Shown here piece by piece: positions 58,296 to 64,000 of a DNA stretch of 64,000 nucleotides. Source of the DNA: Trichobilharzia regenti. Its lineage: Eukaryota; Platyhelminthes; Trematoda; Strigeidida; Schistosomatidae. The stretch's first letter is position 1. The number at the start of each line of letters is the position of its first letter. Under the pieces are notes generated by a model, which was given only the letters and a program-made list of their open reading frames with translations, had not been told where the DNA came from and ran no database searches. The DNA lies in the NCBI GenBank assembly GCA_944472135.2, contig OX235267.1, positions 33,077,312 to 33,141,311 of the forward strand, given 5' to 3'. The translations under genes and the position numbers were made by a program.

Positions 58296-59830
58296 TGTGT
58301 AGAACTTGGGCGCTGTGGTAGGATTTAATTCCATATTAATTTGTTTATTAGATATATCACATCCAGTGAAACAGTATTATTGCTTAGTGGATGACAAAAT
58401 TCCAAACACAATTTATTGTTCATATTAGATAGATCAGACTATTTGGAGAAGGTGAATACTCACATACAAACAGGACCATATGAGGAAATTAAGAAACCAA
58501 TAGAAACCGTTAGGAATAAGGTTAGTAAATCTACAGCGCCGAATGAAGCCGTTTTTAGGTGAGTCTAAATGGTTTAAATTAATGTCAAAAACTAATAACC
58601 CCAGTAAGTTGTGAGGTGTTGTTAGAGTTCATAAGTCAGGATACCCTATTAGGCCTATAGTGGATTTTAGAAATTTACCTACTTATAAATCATCTAAATA
58701 TTTAGCCATGATATTAAATCCTCTAAAAAGTCACTCGAAATCTAGACTAACTAATTCTTATGAACTAAAACATAGATTAGATAATTTAAAATTACATAAT
58801 GAAGAGAAAATGGTCAGTTTTGACATTGTCAGTTTATATACACGTATGCCAATAAATATGACTATAGGGGCAGTCAGAAACGAACTCATTTCTGACCAAG
58901 AACTCAAACTTAGGACGGAAGTGCCATTTGAGGACATAATGCTGGGAGTACAGCTATGCCTGATTTCTACAGTATTTAAATTCCAAGTGAAAATATACAA
59001 ACAAATTGAAGGAGTTGCCCTGGTGTAAACATTATCGCTGATAGCTGCAGATATATTCATAGGTAGGTGGGAAAACGTAGCTATTGAAACGTTCAATCTC
59101 ACCTCAAAGTATCGTAGATGCACCTAGATGACACATTAACCGCACTTCGAACACTTCAACTCGAAGGTGGAGGCAGTTCAATTCACATATGAGCTGGAAT
59201 GTCAGTAAGGGGAGCATCCAATGTTAGATTATAGCGTAAAAAGGGAAGAAAACGGGAACTTAAGCAGTAGTGTTTACATGAAATCCACACATTCAAACAG
59301 ATATTTGAATTTCCGACCATCCCACCATATGTCAGTAAATATAGGATTGGTGAAATGTTTGAGCAAAAGGGCACAAAAACTAAGTAGCACCAAGGAGAAT
59401 CTAATACAGGAAGTGAGGCATATATGAGAAGCTCTGACACTTAATAATTACCCTGATAAATGAATCAGGAAGTATGTAGGAAAATGTGAAAATAAAGTAA
59501 ATAATAAGAGTATTGACAGTGATAGTAATAGTAATAATAATAATAATGACGACGTGCATGTCAAACATGCACGGGATAACGACAACACCAAGAATAAGGA
59601 ATATAAATCACCATCAATACTAATTCCATACAAAGAAGGAACCACGGAAACCACTTTATGCAGAATTCTTAACGATGCATGCATCAGTAGAAGTGGTTGG
59701 AATTCAGTCACCCACAAACTCAATTAGATATAAGTATAAAACTTGGACAGTGTGGTAGAGTATAACTCCATTATAGATAAGATTTTATTTTGATAAGTCA
59801 CACAGTGTTTTACAGTAATATTAACTGATG
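58296..59830 (+). mobile_element. Penelope-like element with flanking pseudo-LTRs
   Basis: Two ~100-bp direct repeats (about 58296-58390 and 59726-59830; shared order gaacttgggc / aaacttggac, gtggtagg / gtggtaga, then tatatcacatccagtg / aagtcacacagtg) bracket an RT relic. Direct terminal pseudo-LTRs are typical of Penelope-like elements. The right copy runs directly towards the hairpin at 59929. Confidence 0.6.
58640..59720 (+). pseudogene. Penelope-like RT relic
   Basis: Frames read GYPIRPIVDFRNLPTYKSSKY, KMVSFDIVSLYTRMPI (first catalytic box), EVPFEDIMLGVQLCLISTVF, EGVALV, IFIGRWENVAIETF (broken), a degraded second catalytic region, then ENGNLSSSVYMKSTHSNRYLNF and SKRAQKLSSTKENLIQEV (about 59230-59420). 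A later stretch gives LIPYKEGTTETTLCRILNDA (about 59620), where the GIY-YIG linker should start. Frameshifts and a missing YVDD box make it inactive. It belongs to a different subfamily from the relic at 18470-19811. Confidence 0.82.
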
Positions 59831-59928
59831 CGACCACGTTTCGAGCACAAACTATCGCCACTCATAATCATATCAAGCTACTCACACAACTGTCTTGCTT
59901 CACTTATATACATGTATGGAATTGACCA

Positions 59929-60380
59929 GATATTTGAATAAAAATCAATGTGTGATAATGTACATTCAGAAATGGTAATAATATGAGTGTTATTGATAAA
60001 TTACAATCAGTGGAGAAATAAATAAGACGAGTGTTTTTATAGTCATAATAAGTTATTTGTTAGAATGTTGTAATGTGTTTGAATCGAAATAGAATTTTAA
60101 GATTATTTATTATCAGTATTATGCATCGGAAATGACTCAATTCAAACACCAAAAATATGGAAGATATTATGACCACCAGTCAAATCAGAAGAGGTTAATA
60201 AATAATCTCAAAATTCTATTTCAATTCACGCACATCACAACATTCTAACAAATAACTTATTATGACTATAAAAACACTCGTCTTATTTATTTCTCCGCTG
60301 ATTGTAATTTATCAATAACACTCATATTATTACCATTTCTGAATGTACATTATCACACATTGATTTTTATTCAAATATCA
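59929..60380. repeat. Foldback with ~185-bp inverted arms
   Basis: Arms 59929-60113 and 60196-60380 are reverse complements with few mismatches; the loop is about 82 bp. Part of the loop and right arm (60128-60266) recurs at 62749-62880, so it is a dispersed family. Confidence 0.9.
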
Positions 60381-61314
60381 TGTCCTGATGGAATGATCGT
60401 CAGGTCAAATACATAGGTGAAAGCAGTAGAACGGCGTCAGTCAGTCAGTCAGTCAGTCAGACTAGCGGAGCATGAAAACCTAGTAGCGAAATTTAGATTA
60501 CTTGATGGAAATGAGACAAGATTTCTGGAGATTGGTTCAGCTGTAGTAATCACTACATGCAGCTACACACAGCCATACAACAGGATGAGGGGGATATGAT
60601 GACAGTTTCAGAATCTAGTATAACAGAAGAGTGGAGGAAGAGATTGATAACGGGAGCTTCATTTGTCGAGTCGACTGCGAATCACCGTGTAATGGGAATG
60701 ATTCAACACCTATCCATCCAGAAATCTGAAAAATTCCACTACCTTTACGACGAAGAATAGGAAAGAATAAAGAAAAAAATAATAAAACTCAAGTTTCGAA
60801 GTTGTGTGACTGTAATTGATGATAATAGACAATACTGGATTTTGTTCGAAACTTTGTCATCCAGTAAATAATACTTTTTGTCTGTGAATTCTGACATATG
60901 TCAATTCAACTGATGATACTGCACTAAGGCCAATCAATGCTATCGACGAGTATCCAATTCACCCTGACGTTGTGGATCCTGTTGGCCACGACTGGACATT
61001 AAAACTTCATGACATCCATCCACCAATAGCTACCAGTGAGCTGGGAGCTTATATTTACATTAGGGATATGGATTAATTACAATACAGATTTCGTCAGAAA
61101 ACATCATCAGTTAGAAAACTATTGCGAACCTAAGGAAAATAGGTTCGATCCCTTATGTGTTTGAATTACTAAATAATCCCAAACAAGGTTGAAAGAAACA
61201 TCTATTACTCTCTGAATTTCTGTGTTTCACCAAGTGGTCTTGTTTCATGGCAAAATCTGTACTAAGAGCAATCCAAACCCCTGAAATCCTATTATATATT
61301 ATACATTATCATCT
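60381..61314. other. Unassigned; (CAGT)n at 60437-60460
   Basis: A short CAGT tetranucleotide array opens overlapping frames of 60 and 67 codons (60417-60760), the second ending QKSEKFHYLYDEE. They look protein-like in composition but match no family I recognise and may be a repeat relic. The rest is AT-rich; about 60900-61030 resembles the far tail of family A SINEs. Confidence 0.4.
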
Positions 61315-61410
61315 TTACTGTTTGATGGATGATGACTAAACCTAGAATCCAGAATGTGTATTTCGTCCTACTTGGGACTCGTCACCGTATGTATCTACTA
61401 TTCCCCGTGG
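61315..61410 (-). ncRNA. Decayed hammerhead ribozyme (Sm-alpha-type SINE)
   Basis: Minus strand. GTGACGA (61385-61379), stem II GTCCCAAGTAGGAC intact, GAAA (61364-61361), short stem III, then CATTCTGGATTC. C3 of the core is G and stem I is mispaired, so it should be inactive. Homologous to the ribozyme at 24921-24974. Confidence 0.75.
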
Positions 61411-61684
61411 AGTGAGGTCTTTCCTACGGATAGACGAACCCAGAACGTATCATTTCAAACACCAAAGCTTCATGCAACAGCCTAGGGGGGCGGCTACGAG
61501 AGTCTCTTGTTCAACGAATGTCAGCTAATAATTGTTTAGGTGAATTTCGCGTCTACCAGTGATTGATTATAGTGGACCTAAATATTCAGTCTCCGTTGAC
61601 ATGTGACGAAACAGTTAAAGCCAGAAAATGATGTCAGTGGTTCGGGTGGAATGAAGATACTCCTCTGAAGCCTTACTTTTCATT

Positions 61685-61935
61685 CAGAAGCCAAGAAATG
61701 CATTTTTTTTCTTTCACGTTCCCAGTGGAACATAGGGGTCCAAGCTACTGGCTTAAAGTTTCTGTAGCAGTGTTTATTTTTTCACAGGATGGGGTTGCTA
61801 GCCTCATGCCCAACCTTTCCTATTAACCAGGATTATTTCTGGCTTAGCGAGGTAAAGGAGTGCATTGGCCGGGGATCGAACCTTGGACCATGTGCATGGT
61901 CGGCGAGCGTCCTAACCGCTATGCCACCGACGCAT
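61685..61935 (-). mobile_element. tRNA-derived SINE (family B)
   Basis: Minus strand. Head tggcatagcggttaggacg with box B aggttcgatcc-type sequence (plus-strand ggggatcgaacct at about 61875), then a ~160-bp body. The full length aligns with 52320-52560. Confidence 0.85.
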
Positions 61936-62748
61936 CAAGAAATGTATAATAATACTAATAACAATATTGTAATAGTGAATAAAGTGTTTACCACATAGAA
62001 AATGTGCTGAATTTTTATGACCAGTAGTGTATGTTAGTCAGTTTAATTCAACAAAAAGAAACACGGCATGTTACTGTAAAATACAATCAAGATATACTTC
62101 TCCAATGATTGAAAACATAGTTTAATGTTTTCGCTGTATTTTTAAAATGTATGAGTAATTTCTAGTGCTCTAAATGCGCTTGTGGTTCAATGATTGCGTG
62201 GTTACCTGCCACACGGTAAGTTAGAGTTATGTGTCAAGCCGATACATTCAAAAATCTCGCTTGGTTTACTAGCTGACAGTAAGTTCACGAAAGAGTAAAG
62301 ATCTGGAGTCATGTTACCAACACCATTCTATACAAAGAAACAATTAAACATCTAAACTAAAATTTCAAAGTCTAAAGACCTTTACTCCACTTGGAAGGTA
62401 ACAAATGAGACACCGAAAAGTCTAAGGGTTAAAATGAGATAGTTTAATTGTTATTTAATTCTTTTACTAATCTGTTCATGCCTTTGAATCTAAGTCCTTA
62501 TTAATACATAATTCCTTCTCATCTCATTTTAACTTAAAATCAATAAACCTTTTAAAATGAAACAGATTAGAATTTCTTCATCCTTATTCAACGGTATACA
62601 ACATAGGCGACAGTAGAAATAATTAGCAGTACTTTGCAGAAGAAAATGAGCATTGTACCCTTCTCTCCATCTATCTTTATTACTTTTTAGAGATTGATTT
62701 CTTAATCCTGGTTCATCGAATAATCTACACCCAACAACACATGCAATA
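61936..62748. other. No gene recognised
   Basis: AT-rich. A weak tRNA-like head (tgtggttcaatgattgcgtg at about 62180) may be another SINE remnant. Confidence 0.35.
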
Positions 62749-62880
62749 GAAGTGACTCAGTGGAAATACCACAGGTATGCAAGATATTATAACCACCAGT
62801 CAAATCTGAGGAGGATAATAAATAATGTTAAAATTCTATTTCAATTCACATTACAACATTCTGACAAGCTACTTATTTTA
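62749..62880 (+). repeat. Copy of the foldback-family loop/right arm
   Basis: Aligns with 60128-60266 (shared agatattat…accaccagtcaaatc and aaattctatttcaattcaca). Confidence 0.75.
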
Positions 62881-64000
62881 CTGTGAGGAGTTTCACTCGT
62901 CCACCCCTCCTCCTACTCCTTCCAAGATCCACTCGAACAAAAACCTATCTACCGACGCATCAAAATACCACTGAAGATGGGATATTCCAAGGTCATTGTG
63001 ATGAAGATGACACTGTTGTCCTGAAGACTGCCAGTTGATTCGTTCTGTCGAGTATCTCAGTCAACCAAGAAGTGTCAATCTTCATGGTCAATGTTGTCCA
63101 GCCACAGTGTGTCGTTCGATGTTTGGCGATGAATGATGAGGACATGTAACTGTGATTACTCAGTGAATCTGTTGACCTAAATGTCAACAAGCGATTGTCG
63201 AGTCAGAAAATATGCAGAGATATTTGGTGGCAGTGATTGTGGCTGTGACGAGTGGGTGTCGGTTAGTGGAGTTGGCGACAAAATAGACTGATGTTGGTGG
63301 GATTTAGTGTGTGGTTGTGTGCGTTTGTGTGTGTGTGTGTGTGTGAGTTCACGTATGAGTGGGCGCACGTGTGAGTAAATGTGTTTGAGCATGAAAAGCG
63401 GGTGTGTGAATATGTGTCTGCGTTTTCCGAGTATTCGCGAATGTAATTGTGTGTGTCTGTGTGTGAGTGTGTGTGCGTGTATGAAATAGATTGGTGCTAA
63501 TTTCCTCATACATGCGTAGCATTATAGATTAATAAATTTTATGAGGCGTATAGAAAGATATTTTATGCTTATGTACAGACATGCGTGCATATAGATTCAG
63601 ATACCGATGTGCGTCAGTTAATTTTGTAAGCTGTGCTGAAGATGTTGTGTGAGGTAGAGTGAATGTGTGTCTGTGTCTGTAGGTCGACAGACAGGATGCA
63701 TCAACCGAACAACCAGTCAGTCAGATAATCAATCAGCGTGGTTGGATCTGGTGAGTGAAGGCAAGAATTTTGTCTGGGGGGTTGAATGCGCGTAGAACTT
63801 GTGGAGAAGAGGCGGGAACTGATCGGCAGAAGCAGGCTTACACTTGATGGTTATGCATGTGTTTTGATTTGAGTGTGGATCAAGCGGAATGGGGACGGTG
63901 TCTACTTAACTGTGACTATCTAAGAAGACTGACTGCTGACAATTCTCGAAACACACAGAGTTGATGAGTGTAGAACAAAAGGCCCTAGTGAACTAAGAAG
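62881..64000. other. No gene; G/T-rich low-complexity sequence with (TG)n at about 63325-63345
   Basis: From about 63230 the plus strand is strongly GT-rich with an uninterrupted TG run and many scattered gtgtgt motifs. The frames on the minus strand (His/Thr/Ser-rich) are products of this composition. No gene was seen to the window end. Confidence 0.5.

Noticed and set aside
59830..59900. Hammerhead in the Penelope pseudo-LTR (ctgatgcgacc…gtttcg)
   Set aside because: CTGATG is present but the GAAA and stem II order could not be fitted on either strand.
63177..63509. 110-codon His/Thr/Ser-rich minus-strand frame
   Set aside because: Produced by GT-rich low-complexity DNA; no start context, splice sites or motifs.
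1..64000. CRISPR array, bacterial operon or integrated virus
   Set aside because: No regular repeat-spacer pattern and no capsid, packaging or replication genes; the RT-bearing sequences are all retrotransposon types.

Overview
This is an AT-rich, repeat-dense piece of animal nuclear DNA, most likely from a blood fluke (Schistosoma or a close trematode relative). That inference rests on the combination of elements: a Sm-alpha-type hammerhead ribozyme, Merlin transposase relics, CR1/Jockey, RTE and Penelope-like retroelements, BEL/Pao and Ty3/gypsy fragments, tRNA-headed SINEs, and a small cysteine-rich secreted protein of the kind schistosomes have (UPF0506-like). No bacterial features (operons, Shine-Dalgarno sites) and no viral genome are present.

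Host genes are few and cut by long introns. (1) Two phase-0 exons of an unrecognised minus-strand gene at 5972-6399; its first coding exon and putative leader lie in a 0.6-kb unit duplicated in tandem just upstream. (2) A box C/D snoRNA assembly factor, ZNHIT6/BCD1, on the plus strand: exon 28085-28408 carries the HIT zinc finger, then a 9.46-kb intron packed with retroelements, then exon 37866-38516. (3) A small secreted cysteine-rich protein on the plus strand: signal-peptide exon 51337-51406, a 6.2-kb intron full of SINEs and hairpins, and the mature-domain exon 57612-57808.

Layout: 0-5 kb Merlin and RT relics; 6-7.6 kb gene fragment plus duplication; 7.6-9.7 kb decayed CR1-like element (minus); 11.8-17.2 kb near-full-length CR1/Jockey-type element with intact ORF2; 16.2-21.7 kb large inverted repeat (1.86-kb arms) enclosing a Penelope-like RT relic; 21.9-23.8 kb BEL gag and Penelope GIY-YIG relics; 24.9 kb hammerhead SINE; 28-38.5 kb BCD1 with a 1.1-kb palindrome and RTE, PLE and SINE copies in its intron; 40.4-44.3 kb Merlin relic then an almost intact RTE element; 45.7 kb gypsy relic; 47.9-50.8 kb RTE inserted into another RTE with an 8-bp target duplication; 51.3-57.8 kb secreted-protein gene; 58.3-59.8 kb Penelope-like element with flanking pseudo-LTRs; 59.9-64 kb a foldback, SINEs and GT-rich sequence.

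The points most worth a second look are the hammerhead-like folds sitting just after the tRNA head in a whole SINE family, five separate inverted-repeat structures, and the two split host genes.
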